Shown here in pieces: positions 51,200-63,225 of a stretch of DNA of 64,000 nucleotides (the stretch's first letter is position 1; every line of letters begins with the position of its first letter). The translations under genes were made by a program, and so were the position numbers. Source of the stretch: Anaeramoeba flamelloides (taxonomy: Eukaryota > Metamonada > Anaeramoebidae). The stretch lies in NCBI GenBank assembly GCA_027625915.1, contig JANTQA010000023.1, positions 7,440,001-7,504,000 on the forward strand. Direction: 5' to 3'. The notes below the pieces were generated by a model. That model ran no database searches. It was not told where the DNA came from and was given only the letters and a program-made list of their open reading frames with translations.

Positions 51200-54100
51200 T
51201 TAAAGTTGTTTTGGGGTGGGTATTACCCACCGTGAATAGATATCATGGTTAGGTACTGTGTCCCCTTCAAATTCTAAAATATAATAATATGTTTGGAAGG
51301 TGGAAGTGCGTCTATTACCGGGTGTGGACAAGACCTTCGCGGGGTAAAATGTTGTTGTGTCTGGATACATTGCATACACCTTTGAATTGATTTCAAATTC
51401 TGTTGATGGCAAGTGGTGTAAGGAAAGTGAAGTTGGCAATGGGATTACTCGATTCCGTTTGATAGTATGATATATTGGGCCAAGATTATTTTCATCAAAA
51501 AAATCCACTAAGCAATATTCTTGTTTTTCAGCAGCGAATGATTTAACATGGCATAAAATCCAATCAACATTCCCCAGATTATTTGAAATGGCCGCACAAA
51601 CTAGATCACCCGGTTGTGTAATATAATTTTCTTTTGGTGATATTTTACCACATAGTTGAGGGGGAAGGCTATTTGTGTATAATATTTATATAAGATTGGG
51701 GGGTGGAGGTGATGAAAATAAAGAGGGGATTTTGAATACTATTTTTAATCGTTTTCGGGAAATTGTGTTTTCTTTAACATCGGACTTAACGTGCTATTAA
51801 ATGTATAAAGGGGCCAGAAGCACTCTTCTGTTAAAAAAAAAAACCTTTATTTTCAAATGAATTAATTTCAAATTCATTCAACATTTTTCCCTTAGTGAAA
51901 TTATAAGAGTGATGAAAAATAAAAGCAGAGTCTGATTAATGTGATGAATTTTTACATTTTATTGAATTTCAATTTCAAAAAGATGACAAAAGCTAGATCG
52001 AACATAAAATTTTTTGAAAAAGAAATAATAATAAAAAAAAAAAAAAAAAAAAACAAATAGAGAAAAAAGAAGATTGTGTCTTATGATTTTTTTTTTTTTT
52101 ATCCATTTAACAAAGGTTGAATTGAAACTTTCATGTTTTTCTTTTTCTTAGCTTATTATTGTTTTTTCTCGTTCTTCATTTTTTATTTTGTTGCTTTTTT
52201 GGTTTTCTTTTTTTCTTTTATAGTATTCAACCATTTTTTCCAACATAAAGTTAATTATTACGAAATTTTATTTGTTGTTGTGTTTTTTGTTTTTGTTTTG
52301 TATTGTCCATTTTCGCGATAAGGACAGCAAATAAATTGGTCATATTTTGTAAAAAATGTCCATCAACAAATCCCGTCATCTAATAGCATTGTATCGCATA
52401 ATGACAAAACTATCTCTTTTTAATAGCTTTTTTTTTAAGAGTCAAACTTTTTTTAATTTCAAAATGACCAATTCCAAAAAAAACAAATAAAAGAGCACAA
52501 TTTACATTGTTGTTATTGTTGGGAATTTCAACCGAAAGAGTTTAAGAAACCAAACTAAAGAGAGTCATCCCAACTTCATGAAGACTTATTCAAAAAAAAA
52601 AATTGAAACAAATGTAATTTACTCCATTGACCAAAGGTATATTTACAAAATAATACATTTTTTGTTTCAAGGTTATATGTTGAAAAAAATACTCGCATGA
52701 AAATAACCCCTAAAAAGATTTTTAATTGTTAATATTAGGGAAATTGTTGTGTAATTGCAAATATTTAAAACCAAATCCGTTTTTCAACTTTCTTATTTTT
52801 TTATGAACTCACTAATAAACCTACCTAAAGTTCTTTAAAGTGTATGTATCTATAGAATACCCATTTAATTGTTTGATAACTTTAGTAGATTTACTTATTT
52901 TGAAAAAAAAAAAAAAAAAATAGAGTTTTATAGAGGTTTGCTTGAATTTTTACAATGATCTTATTTTTATTCTTGTTTTTTGATTAGTTGAATATTGTTT
53001 TGAAAAGGTGTAATTTAATTAATCGGCATTCTAAACTATATTCCAAAAATTTGTCAACAGTTTAAACAGTGAAAAGAACATCAATAATACACTTTAAATT
53101 CAATTTGGAAAGAATTTTGATTGTACAAACTATTTCATTTTTTGTCTTTTTTGTTTTGTTTTCATTTCCAATTTTGCGGTGACATAATCTGTTTATCTTA
53201 GATCTGGTAATTTTTTTTTCAATGGGTGATAGAAGGTTAATGTTGAGTTTTTTAAATAGAAAAATCACATAAAATTTGATAACGATATCTTATCATTTGA
53301 TCAATCAATAATTGTTGGTGAAATTTCAACAAATTTACCTAATACATTTTTGTTCTTGTTCATTTCATTATTTTGTGAACACATAATTTTTTTTTGTTTG
53401 TTTTATATTTTTTTCTTTTATTTGGATTAAATGATTACTTATAAAAACATTAATACTCAGTAATTTAAATGTTGTTTTATATTATGTTTGGAAAAATATA
53501 ATAAATTGGGTTTCTTTTTGCCTATTTTTGATTTTGGGTGTGTCCAAATTTTTGGAATGGGGTTTATTTAGTGGACGAGTTATAAGTTAAAAAATTTGAT
53601 TTTAGGATTAAAAATATTATTTTGCAATTACACAACAATTTTCCTACTATTAACAATTAAAAATCTTCTCAGTGATTATTTCCATTTCAGGTATTTTTTT
53701 CAACAATACAAATGATTTTTTATCATATTTAAACCAACTTTTTGTGAAAATTTCTTTTTCCTCCTATGCACGCAATTTTATTTTTTTCTTGTTGTTTGAA
53801 TTTTGTTTGAAATTTTCCTTATCTTTTTTCTAATAAAAAAATGAAATATCCAAATATAAAAATGAAACCCCCATTTTTAAAATGATAAAATTATCTTTTC
53901 CTTTGAATTTATTCTTGACTTTTGCCTTAAAATGTTTTTTTTAGCTTTAAATACACCAACCCGTGTTAAAAAGAGTATTAAATGATTTTTTTTACCACAA
54001 TATGACTGATTCTAAATTGACACCTTCTCGCAAAAATGGTTAAAGTTAATTACTGGTATTTGAAATATAAATGGGATTAAATTATTCACTTCCTTTTTCA

Positions 54101-54876
54101 TATTATTCTTTTACAAATAGATATTATCAGAGATGTAGGTGGTAATTTATTCATAAAAAAAGAAAAATATGGGAAAGGAAGTGAAAATTTTTTCCCATTT
54201 ATTATTCAAATACCAGTATGTTATTTTTTTTGTTGTATTTTTATTGGAAGGATGGTTTCAGAAAGAAGAACACTATGAGTCACCAAGAGTTGGGTGGCAG
54301 GTTAACCCATAAAAATATTTCTCTGGGAATTATTCAATTTTTAATTATTGAGTTTTGGACTACAAATTATTGTATTCATAGAGTTACCTGAACTGTTATT
54401 AAAATATAACCAAGATTTAGTTTGGTTATTCTTGGTATTTTTTCAAAGATTAAACAAGGGTATTGGAGTGAAGAGAAAACAATAATAAACTTTTTCATTT
54501 TGATCCAGCATCCTAATTTGTCTCGCAAATGGTAAAAAAAAAAAAAAAGAGAAAGGAAAATAAATTACGATTTCCCAGGAAACAAAGGTAATTCTCGTGA
54601 AAGCTCTTGTGCGACTATTTGCTTTAATAAATTTTGAGTTATTTGAAGACTTTTCGAAGCAATTTCAATTTTGTTGTCAACAACTATGTTTGCTTGCTCG
54701 TGATATTGTAGCAACTTTTGGAGCGATTGATTTAGCTTTTGGTTTTTTTTACTTTTAAACTTGTCGACTTTTGGTAGTGTTTGTTTGATTTGGTTGGAGA
54801 CCTTTAAATATTTTAATTCTTCTTTGTATAGACTTTGGCAATATTCTTCGAGTTCTTTTTGTTCATTGGTGAACAT
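51200..54876 (-). CDS. SGF29: SGF29, SAGA tandem-Tudor subunit
   Basis: Chromatin reader of the SAGA acetyltransferase complex that binds histone H3 trimethylated at lysine 4. Exon 1 is 54876-54569 (first ATG; the frame extends upstream only with TTG). Exon 2 is 51668-51200. The join TC|C restores GK-SLPPQLCGK, matching the GKxxxxPPPLCG stretch of human SGF29. Total 258 residues; human has 293. Residues 1-100 are a helical coiled coil, as in the family. Residues about 115-258 form the tandem Tudor: PGDLVCAA, WILCHVKS, VDFFDE, VIPLP, then AMYPDTTTFYPAKV and ILEFEGD. The aromatic cage residues expected for methyl-lysine (two Tyr and one Phe) are present as Y204, Y211 and F236, and the acidic VDFFDE can hold the H3 N-terminus. 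The 2,900-bp intron (GTAATT..AATAG) is packed with nested transposable elements. Confidence 0.93.
52678..53706 (-). mobile_element. 0.5-kb TIR element nested in the 706-bp element
   Basis: Termini TGTTGAAAAAAATAC and inverse, then AGATTTTTAATTGTTAATAT. The matching point in the other 706-bp copy (about 60725) is uninterrupted, so the empty site is visible. Its own centre carries a family 1 MITE; the core without it is about 494 bp. Confidence 0.8.
53032..53566 (-). mobile_element. TAAACCCC family 1 MITE, copy C
   Basis: Reversed copy: on the plus strand it begins TAAACTATATTCC and ends TTTTTGGAATGGGGTTTA. 535 bp, collinear with copies A and B. It is the innermost, and so youngest, of three nested elements in the SGF29 intron. 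Confidence 0.82.
54051..54218. mobile_element. 168-bp foldback MITE
   Basis: Arms of about 55 bases: left TACTGGTATTTGAA..AAATGGGA..TTCACTTCCTTT, right the inverse ending AAATACCAGTA. It abuts the right end of the 706-bp element in the SGF29 intron. Just to its right (54230-54360) is a coding-like patch (EGWFQKEEHYESPRVGWQ on the plus strand) that I cannot identify. Confidence 0.8.
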
Positions 54877-57430
54877 GAATTCAAACAAAGTAAAAATCAA
54901 AATTAATTCGAAAACAAAATTTTTTTAAAAAAATGAAAAGATCGAAATATTGATTAACGGTTAATATCTTTTGCTAATCGCTTAGGGTTAGTCTTTTGAT
55001 ATAAATTCAAGACGATTTTCATTCTCAATAGTGTTTATTTTCCCTTTTGAGAAACAAAAACAACAGTGGGGTTAATAACCCATGTTAAAACCTTTAACCC
55101 ATTACAAAAATTTAACTCGTGTTTTTTTTTCAGACTTGGGTATTGGAAGATAGGAAGACACATATATATTTTTGGTTTGGATTCAAATTGATTTTAGAGG
55201 TTAGATCTTTGATTAATCAAAATGGCTCAAAAATATTCAATGCTTTTGTTTCAAAAATTTCGTCATATTTTGAAAATTTTTTTGAGATTAAATGATTTTT
55301 TTTTAAAAAAAATCAAAAAAATGAAATTTTGTTCATTTTTTTGTCCAAAAATTACATTTTCATCTTTCAATATCTTCATAATTCTTTTTTAAAATTTATT
55401 TAAAGAACCCTATTTCTTGTTTATATGCTGTTTTCATCACATTGATTTATTTCTTTTATTTCTACAGTTAGTCAATATTTTTTTTATGAGTTATATTTTA
55501 GTAATGGTTTAAAATAAAAAAACATGGGAAATTTACACAGCTGTAGTTCCATTTTTTTTTTGGTGTATTAATTTCAATTATGAAGGTAATCGGAAAAACT
55601 TATGTTTTGTTTGTCTAATTATCTTTTGTTATTGTGAGATCTCAGTTGTTTGATCTGAAACTTTATTTGGATTTTTTATAAATCAGTTTAGTCTTTTGAA
55701 TTTCTACAAAATAATTTCATACATTGAGAGAGTTTGAAAAACCAAAATCAGGAATTAATTTTTTTCAAATTGTTTTCTTGTTGATGTTATTATTTATATT
55801 TGGTTTTAATTCAATTTTATTAAACAATTTCAAAAAATTGGTTTCAGCAATCAGATAATCAAGAAAAGAGTAATTAGAATGAAAGAAGTTTTATCTATGA
55901 GTTTCAAAATAAGAAAAGAGCTGTTGACAATTGAAAAATAAAAAAATTGTTATTTTACTTGTCCAATTATCTTTGAAAAGATGTGGAATAGTTAAATTGT
56001 GTTATGATTGAAAATATCATATAAACATTTTAAGGCAATTATTATCACATAATTAAAAAAAAAATCTGGTATGCTAAATAACAAGTGGTTAGTTTGTCAG
56101 TTATATTTTTTAAAAAATATTTAATTGATTTCATAAGAGAACATTTGATCCGAAATCCAGATTTAATTGGAATGAATTTATGTAATTCAATTATTATTAA
56201 TGTTTATCGAAGAAATAAAAAAATTTTCTGATAGAATGGTTTTCAATTGAAAATTTTTAACTCAATATCAATTCCAAGATGTTATATTTTGATAAGGGTT
56301 TCAATCTTAGTAAAAATAACTTAAATAAAATAATAAATAAAATATTGATAATAGCTAAGAATAATAAACCGATTCAGAATAATAATAATATTGATTTTTT
56401 ATTGACAAACAATGAATAACAATTCCAAAAAGAAAAAATAAAAAATGATAAGACTTAGAATACGGGGATAATCTACTTTTTGCCCAAATCTTAAAAGCGA
56501 TTCATAATCAAAAAAAAAACGATATTCAACATAGTCAAGTTTTTTGTTAGACTGATAGTGAAGGTCAAGTTAATAGAACCCAGAAAGAAGGTAAAGAGAA
56601 AAAATGTTTTCATCGATCAAGTTTACCACCCACTACAAAAATAAAATTTTATTCACCATTTCTCACTTTATTTTTTTTAAGACCCATATTTCACTTTAGT
56701 ACAGAGAGGGGCGCACACCCAAAGATAAACAAAAACGTTAGTGTTCTCACTATTCAAGAACTGTAAATGTGATCTACATTTCAAAAATCTATTTTTATAA
56801 AAATAAAAGTCCTCTAACCAACCTGAAATACATAAAGTATGCCAACTTCAAGACAGATTATTTCTTCAATGTCATTTAAAAAGAACAAATAGATACAGTT
56901 TACTTCTTGAAATGGTTTATTTATTACCAAAACAATAGCTAATTTTAGTACATTATCACTGGATTCAAATCACATTTTAATAATTTTTTTTGAAATTTAT
57001 TTCTTTAATTTTCAAAAAAAAATCCCATTCCATCCCTTTCTCATCAAATGATTAAACTTTTGTTTTGAAACTGATCAGTTTAAAATTTTTTTTAAGAGAA
57101 AAAAAAAATAAACATTGTAAAGTTGGTATTTTTGAAAAAAAGATGTTTGAAAAGCATAAAGCACTTGATTTAAAAATCGAGGGATTGTTTTATTGTACAT
57201 AATATCCAAAAGAAAAAAAAATTAAAATAGTACAGAAATTGTAACGTAAGACATAAAGATCTCAAAAATAATTTTCTTTATTTTTTATAAAATACTCTTT
57301 ACCAAATGAAATACTACCAATAAGTACTTTAAAAAAAAAAAAAGGGGGGGGGGGGGGCTTTTAAGGTCAAATTTGAAATAATTTCCCCATAAATCAATAT
57401 AACTCTTCATTACTACTATTTTTATAATGA
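54877..57430. other. intergenic between two minus-strand genes, with exon-like patches
   Basis: Mostly AT-rich. On the plus strand, 56551-56590 is bounded by a strong acceptor (TTTTTTGTTAG) and donor (GAAG|GTAAAG) and reads TDSEGQVNRTQKE; the frame in fact stays open to 56766 (..HFSTERGAHPKINKN..). A similar micro-exon candidate is at 55847-55868 (TTTCAG|CAATCAG..AGA|GTAATT). Together they hint at an undetected plus-strand gene of short exons. Confidence 0.35.
57331..57357 (+). repeat. A13-G14 homopolymer junction
   Basis: Thirteen A followed directly by fourteen G, the only long G run in the window, 74 bases past the stop of the RCC1-BTB gene. In that gene's transcript it would be C14-U13. 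Either a real slippage-prone tract or a sequencing artefact. Confidence 0.9.
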
Positions 57431-60400
57431 TCAATTATTTAATTGATTAATTAAAGTAGAGTTTTCATTTAATTGGTAATATTCAACAGCATCTTCTAAT
57501 TCTTCGGCAACTAATACTGGGTCGTTATCTGCTGTCAACTCAATTTTTTCAGTATATAGATATTTAATTAATAATTCTAAGCTTTCGATTGATTTGCCAG
57601 AATAATCTTTAATTTGGTTTAATTTTTTTTCTTTTTCATTTACATTTTCAAACATTTCTCTAAATAGCCCGCTTCTTGCTAACAAAACAAATTTGTGGGC
57701 GGGTATTTCTTCAAATACCTCCTCATCATCATCGTCGCCGTCCTCATTTCCATACTCATCCTCATCATCTTCTTTCACTAAAATATTAAAATCTTTGGAA
57801 TCTTCATCATTGTATAATCTTAATAAATCGTTTTGAAGAGTGTGCTCTTCAGGGTTAAAATCAATATCTAACGAACTAAAGAATTTTTTAATGATTTCTT
57901 GATTGAATAGTTCATCATAATAAACCCATTTTAGAAAAGAATTTATTTCTTCTTTTGTTTTGTCTTCAAAAAATTTTTGAATTTGATTTATTTCGCATCG
58001 AGTTCTTGTTTCGACAAGTAATTTATGTGTTTTAATTCCATATGGGAATTGAGTGTCAGTGAATTGTTGCCTTTCAAAAAACTTTTTAAAATCACCTGTT
58101 ATTGTACTCGTATTCCAGGGATTAAAAATGAAAGATATAGATGCTGAGCAATAGATGGAGATACTATTTTTTGATTGCAAATTAGGTATATTTATCTTTT
58201 GAGGAAGATAGTTAATCGTTAAATTTTGTGGTTTTGTATTATTAGCAAAACCCCAGCCAAATAATTCATTTGTAGATGTTAACACCAAATTATGAGATAA
58301 TCCTACAGATATTTTAACAATTTTATGATTTTGTAATTCCTTAATTTGAGTAAAAGTTGCCTTGTTTATGTTAACACCATTACTGTCTGATACTCCAGCC
58401 CCAAAAAGTGAACCGTCTTTTGTTAATAAAAGTGAATGCGTTTGTCCAATTTGAATATCTAAAATATCAGAAGTTTTGATGTTTGGTAATTTGACTTCTT
58501 GAGGTTCTGTTACATACTTCGTGTTTACAGACAAAGATGCCTGGTTTTGAGAATTATACCCACCAGCAAATAATTTGTTATTATTTGTTAGATACATGAA
58601 TACCCAACTAAAGCCACCACTAAATACTCGTTGAACTTTATCCATTAAATAGATTGGAAGCTGTTGATTTACTGTCACTTTCGATCCAAGCCTTCCTATA
58701 AATTTAAAATTATGTCAATTCAATTCGAATGGAAATAGAACAAATACAAATGATAAAAAAAATAAAATAAAATATTACAAAAAAAAATCAAAATACTTAT
58801 TTTTAGGTTGATTTTTTTGACGAATAAAAATCCTTTTTGAAAAGAATAAGGCCTAATGGATGAGAAACAAGTCATACAGCACTAATTTGAAAACCCCGTG
58901 GCTTTGATTACATTAACCACATTTTTCTAATAGTTTATCATTGTGCAAAAAATCATTGTTAGATGGGATAAAAAACCGAAAACAAAAAATTAGCAAAATT
59001 CTTTCAAAAAAGTCAAGTTTTTGGTTTTTTTTCTTGATCAGTTTTTTAATTTTTTTGATTTGTTTTTTTAATTTGGTGCAAAGTACACTTGACCAGGGTA
59101 CATTCCGCCCATTCTTTTTTTTTGAAATATTTGTATTTTTCGATAATATTATGATTTTTATATGATTAAATTTGAATACACTGTGGCAATCAAAAGTTGT
59201 AAAATTGGGTTGCCCACTGAAGGATGAGGATTTGTTAGTTAAACAAATTCAATTTTTGGCAAGGTAGTATTCAAAAAATGTCTAAAAAAAAAATTTATTC
59301 TAAGAGCACTTACAATAGGCTTATTGAGTGAAGTTTCTGAACTAATTTACCATACCTGAAAAAAAATGTCAAATCGATTTAGCTATTCGGAAAAAAAAAG
59401 TTAGATCAGGAAAAAAAAGTTTAACACGATTTTTAATTGGCAATTTTTAATAGAATACTGAAAACCAAAAGTAAGATCAATTAATAAAAGAAAAAAAATA
59501 AATGATTAAAGACTAAATTGATGATTAAATATAACAGTTGCGGAAAAAAAGTGAAACAGGATAAAAATGTTCAACACAATTTTTAATTGGCAATTCTTAA
59601 TAGATACTGAGAATTCAAAGTAAGATCTGTTTAATAAAAGAAAAAAAAAATGATTAAAGACTAAATGAAGGATTTAACACAATAACAGTTTTTACAATAC
59701 TTTCTTTCAGTATGGGTTTCTCTTTGGCTGATTGATCAGTTATTAATAATTTGTTTAAAGTATTGACTATTTTTGAGATCTCCCAAACAACTGATCCAAT
59801 TTCGGATATAACAAAGTAGATTGTTCATTTTCGCGAGAAGGTGACTAACATTTAAATTGATTCATGTTCTCGCTAAAATGTTCATCAACAACACATCCCA
59901 TAATATACAGCCGTTCCAACCCTACCATGAAATCTATGATAAACAGAAAATTCGTTTTCTATCCCACACTTTCATTTCTATGACAGGATTTTATGGTTGT
60001 GTGATAGCCTATTACAAACCGTGAAATTTTATAAGAGAGCAAAAATTTCTCATAGAGAAAAAATTTAAATTTGAATTTTTCAAATATAAACCTTTCTCTT
60101 GGATCAACAATTTACAAAAATTTTTCAATTTTTTTCAGGATCTTCAATTTCTAAACACCTAAAAATCAAAAGGCAGGGCCATTTTAAAGAAATTACTAAA
60201 TTGGATCTCCATTCTTGGGAATCTTTGTTTTGGATTTTTGAATTTGTTTCATAAACAATAAGATTTTTTTCTCAGTTTGAATCACATAAGAATTTTTTAA
60301 AAAAAAACTAAGTCAAACCATAAAATCTGTAATAGTGTATAATAGAAGATTTTTTTTTTTGTGTTTAACAGAGACAAAAAAGTCAATTTCTATGTCTGTC

Positions 60401-62437
60401 AAATTTCATGGTAGGGTTGGAACGGCTGTAATAGCATTGTATCCCATAAGGGCAAAAATATCTCTTTTTAATAGCTTTTTTTTTAAGAGTCAATTTTTTT
60501 TTAATTTCAAAATGACCAATTCCAAAAAAAAAAAATAAAAGAGCTCAATTTACATTGTTTTTATTGTTGGGAATTTCAACCGAAAGAGTTTTCAAAACCA
60601 AACTAAAGAGATCCATCACCAACTTCATGAAGAGTTATTCTTATTCAAAAATATTTTGAAACATATGTAATTTACTCTATTACTCAAAGGTATATGTACA
60701 AAATAATACATTTTTTGTTTCAAGGATTTATGATTTTTTATCATATTTATACCAACTTTTTGGGAAAATTTTCGTTGTCCGACTTATTCAATTTTATTTT
60801 TTTTCTTTTTGTTTTTATTTTGTTTGAAATATTCCTTATCTTTTTTCTAATAAAAAAATGAAATATCCAAATACAAAAATGTAACCCCCATTTTTAAAAT
60901 GATAAAATTGTCTTTTTCGTTCGAATTTATTCTTGAATTTTGTAAAATTTTTTGATTTTAAATACAACAATTTGTGTTAAAACGAGCATTAAATGATTTT
61001 TTTATGAGAGTATGATAGATTCAAAATCGGCATCTTGTCGCTAAAATTGCCATTTAAATTGTTGTTGTTGTTGATGATTTGATTGATAATAAAATGAATT
61101 ATTATTTGGTTTTAATTTATTTCTTCTTTTATTAAACAATCTTACTTTGAATTTTCAGTATCTATTAAGGTTTCCAATTAAAAATTGTGTTGAACACTTT
61201 TTTCCTGATCTAACTTTTTTTTTCCGAATAGCTTAATGGATTTGAACTTTTATTTTCCCTAACAGTAAATTGCAAAATGATAGTTAAAAGGAAAATTTTT
61301 CAAATTATTTTTTTATTTATTTTTTGTTCACTGTACAATAAAAGATATCTAAAACTGAAATTCCTCAAACTGGATTAAGGACCATTGTTAAAATCTTAAA
61401 GCCAATTTTACATGAATAGTAAAATCATAACAACAAAAAATCCAATAAATTCACTTTTTCGAATGTTTACAATTAAAAATCAAATTTGGGAAATTGAATT
61501 TGCTTAAATTTGGGTTAATTTGATGTTTTGAATTCAATTTTGATTCCAATGGTAAATTCAATTTTTGGACTTGGGTTTTTGTTGTTAAAATGAAGAAAAA
61601 AATAAACTTGGTAAAAAAAGATTCGAAAAACAGAACTTTTAGGTTGGTTTTTACAATTACAAACGATTGGACAATTTTTTTCGAGTATGGTTGATGATCT
61701 TTGAGAAAATTTGTTGTAACCTTTTTTAAAATGGGATTATGAATTGTACAAACTCAATTCTGAAATTGGTTTTCTTTTCCTCATCTTAATTTGAAACATT
61801 GGAAATTTTTTTTGATTAGAATAAAAAAAAAAAGAAATTTTTCTCATTTTGCACTCAAAAAAAAAAAAGAACAAAACAATAAAAAACGAAAAAAAAAAGA
61901 AAAGAGAAGAAAAAAACTGAAAGAAAAATGACTTGTACCTTGATTGCCATACCCACTGCCATACAACACACCACCACTGCATAAAAAATAGTTCGTAATT
62001 GAACCCATAATTATTTTTTCAACAAAAAGGTTTTTCTCTGTAAAAAAAGGCACATGCCTTAATGAATCCATTGTACTGTTTTGAAAGTCTTCTAAAGGAA
62101 TTTCTTTGTATGAGTTTTCCTTTCCTAAGGACCAAACTTTACCAGATTTTGTTAAAACGAGAAAACTAAAAAGTCCACATTGAATGTTTTTTATTGTTTC
62201 ATTTTTGATGGTGAACTTTCTGACTTTGTTTTCCTTGACGTATAATTCCAGTCCATTATCTCCAGTTAGCACAAGAACCCTTTGGTGATGATCACAAATA
62301 ATTTGTTGGATTTTGTCTGGGTTTTCAAGCTTCGTAGCTGGACTCCAAAGTGGTAACTTACTATTAGACTCTACTAGAAAATTATTAAAAAATTGGGTAC
62401 CACTCACAAAACACTTAAATGGATCCGTAGTCTTCAT
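57431..62437 (-). CDS. RCC1-repeat protein with two BTB domains
   Basis: Exon 1 is 62437-61939, exon 2 is 58695-57431. The join G|GA restores YGNQ-GRLGSK in the middle of an RCC1 blade (GSGYGNQGRLG), giving 587 residues. Residues 1-360 are degenerate RCC1 propeller repeats (LVLTKSGKVWSLGK, FLCSGGVLYGSG, LLLTKDGSLFGAG, LVLTSTNELFGWG). A first BTB/POZ-like domain lies at about 368-447 (FTDTQFPYGIKTHKLLVETR). A second is at about 452-577 (FNILVK..IPAHKFVLLARSGLFREMF..LLIKYLYTEKIELT), interrupted by an Asp/Glu insert at about 474-497. BTB domains dimerise and often recruit cullin-3; RCC1 blades bind substrates or small GTPases. Exact partners are unknown. This layout is, as I recall, an expanded family in Anaeramoeba. 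The 3,243-bp intron (GTACAA..TTATAG) holds three nested transposable elements. Stop is TGA. Confidence 0.94.
59820..61053 (+). mobile_element. 706-bp TIR element in the RCC1-BTB intron, interrupted
   Basis: Left end TTCATTTTCGCGAGAAGGTG; right end the inverse of a GCAATTTTAGCGACAAG form. Without the 521-bp MITE and its TA, about 710 bp remain, collinear with the SGF29-intron copy. It sits inside the larger element at 59367-61246. Confidence 0.75.
59908..60428. mobile_element. 521-bp MITE with 26-bp perfect TIRs and TA duplication
   Basis: Both ends read CAGCCGTTCCAACCCTACCA and on through TGAAAT, 26 bases identical in inverse, flanked by TA at 59906-59907 and 60429-60430. The SGF29-intron copy of the host element has an unbroken CTAATAGCATTGTA at this point, which is the empty site. 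No transposase frame. Confidence 0.9.
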
Positions 62438-62756
62438 TTTGAAAAAAATCAAATCTTGGTGTAATAATTAAAAAATGATTTATTTTGAGTTGAAAAAATC
62501 TGATTTATAAGAGACCAAACTTACTTTCAATGTTATTTTACTAAATTATTTTAGGTTTTTAAAAGATTTTATCCATCTTTTACTTTTTTTTGAAAAGTTC
62601 AAAATTCAACATATTTCTGAATTATTTAAAAAAAAAGTATTTTTGTTGAAAAAGAAGAAAACCTTTAACTATGAAGAAATTATACAAAAATTTACATCTT
62701 AAAAATGAAACTACCAAGTTTTAAAATAACTCCTAAATGTAAAATCTTATTGATTT

Positions 62757-63225
62757 TTTTTTTATTTTTTTTATTTTTATTTTTGAAGAGAGAAAATTGC
62801 TTTTCTCCTGTGTGCCCTAATTTCTAAACTTTTTTTTAGAAATTTTGTTATAGAATCACAAATTTTATTATCACTTACTAATGATAATATACATGATGAA
62901 TTCTTTTTATTAATAATATCTCTGATATTATTAATTTTTTTATTTTTTTCATACAATTCAGATATCCAGATTTTTCGATTTATTTTGTAGGCCGGACAGT
63001 CCCATAAAAAATGATCGAAATCTTCAATGATATCAATATTTAACTTTTCTTTACATAAATCACAATTTTTATTTTTATTTTTACTTGTTACATAAGAGTA
63101 CCTATTTAAACAATTAGTAAAATTTCGAAATTTTAGAATTGTTTTTGAAGCTTTCCAGTTTAAATATTTTTGTTGTTTGAAATTGCAATTTTGCTGTTTT
63201 ATAATTGTTAGATATTGTTGAACAA
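62757..63225 (-). mobile_element. 5'-truncated LINE (non-LTR retrotransposon) with target duplication
   Basis: On the minus strand a continuous frame reads the C-terminal end of a LINE ORF2: FVQQYLTIIKQQ.., YLNWKASKTILKFRNFTNCL, then a Cys/His knuckle CDLCKEKL..FDHFLWDCPAYK, and a basic end RAHRRK. The pattern CxxC..HxxxxxC is the usual ORF2 tail. It ends in an A-rich tract, seen as T runs at 62757-62790. A 16-base direct repeat, AAAATCTTATTGATTT, flanks it at 62741-62756 and 63226-63241. Only about 470 bp were inserted. The retained frame is open and the duplications are identical, so the insertion looks recent. It lies about 320 bases upstream of the RCC1-BTB start codon. Confidence 0.88.

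Larger units (their letters stand above)
52303..54040 (+). mobile_element. 706-bp TIR element in the SGF29 intron, interrupted
   Basis: Ends: left CCATTTTCGCGATAAGG, right the inverse of CCATTTTTGCGAGAAGG. Removing the insertion 52678-53706 and its duplication leaves about 707 bp, collinear with the copy at 59820-61053. No reading frame. Confidence 0.78.
59367..61246 (+). mobile_element. outermost TIR element in the RCC1-BTB intron
   Basis: Terminal inverted repeats of about 110 bases: left AGCTATTCGGAAAAAAAAAG, TTAGATCAGG, TTTTTAATTGGCAA, and the inverse at 61140-61246. The left end has a second, direct copy of its inner terminal sequence at about 59545-59665. Without the 706-bp element inside, about 650 bp remain. 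Confidence 0.72.

Noticed and set aside
51200-51508. Treating the minus-strand frame at 51200-51508 as a complete 102-residue gene
   Set aside because: Its apparent start is GTG; the frame continues upstream to an acceptor at 51669 and joins the 54569 exon to make SGF29.
61737-61982. 81-codon minus-strand frame at 61737-61982
   Set aside because: Phe-rich product of T runs at the exon 1/intron boundary of the RCC1-BTB gene, in a different frame.
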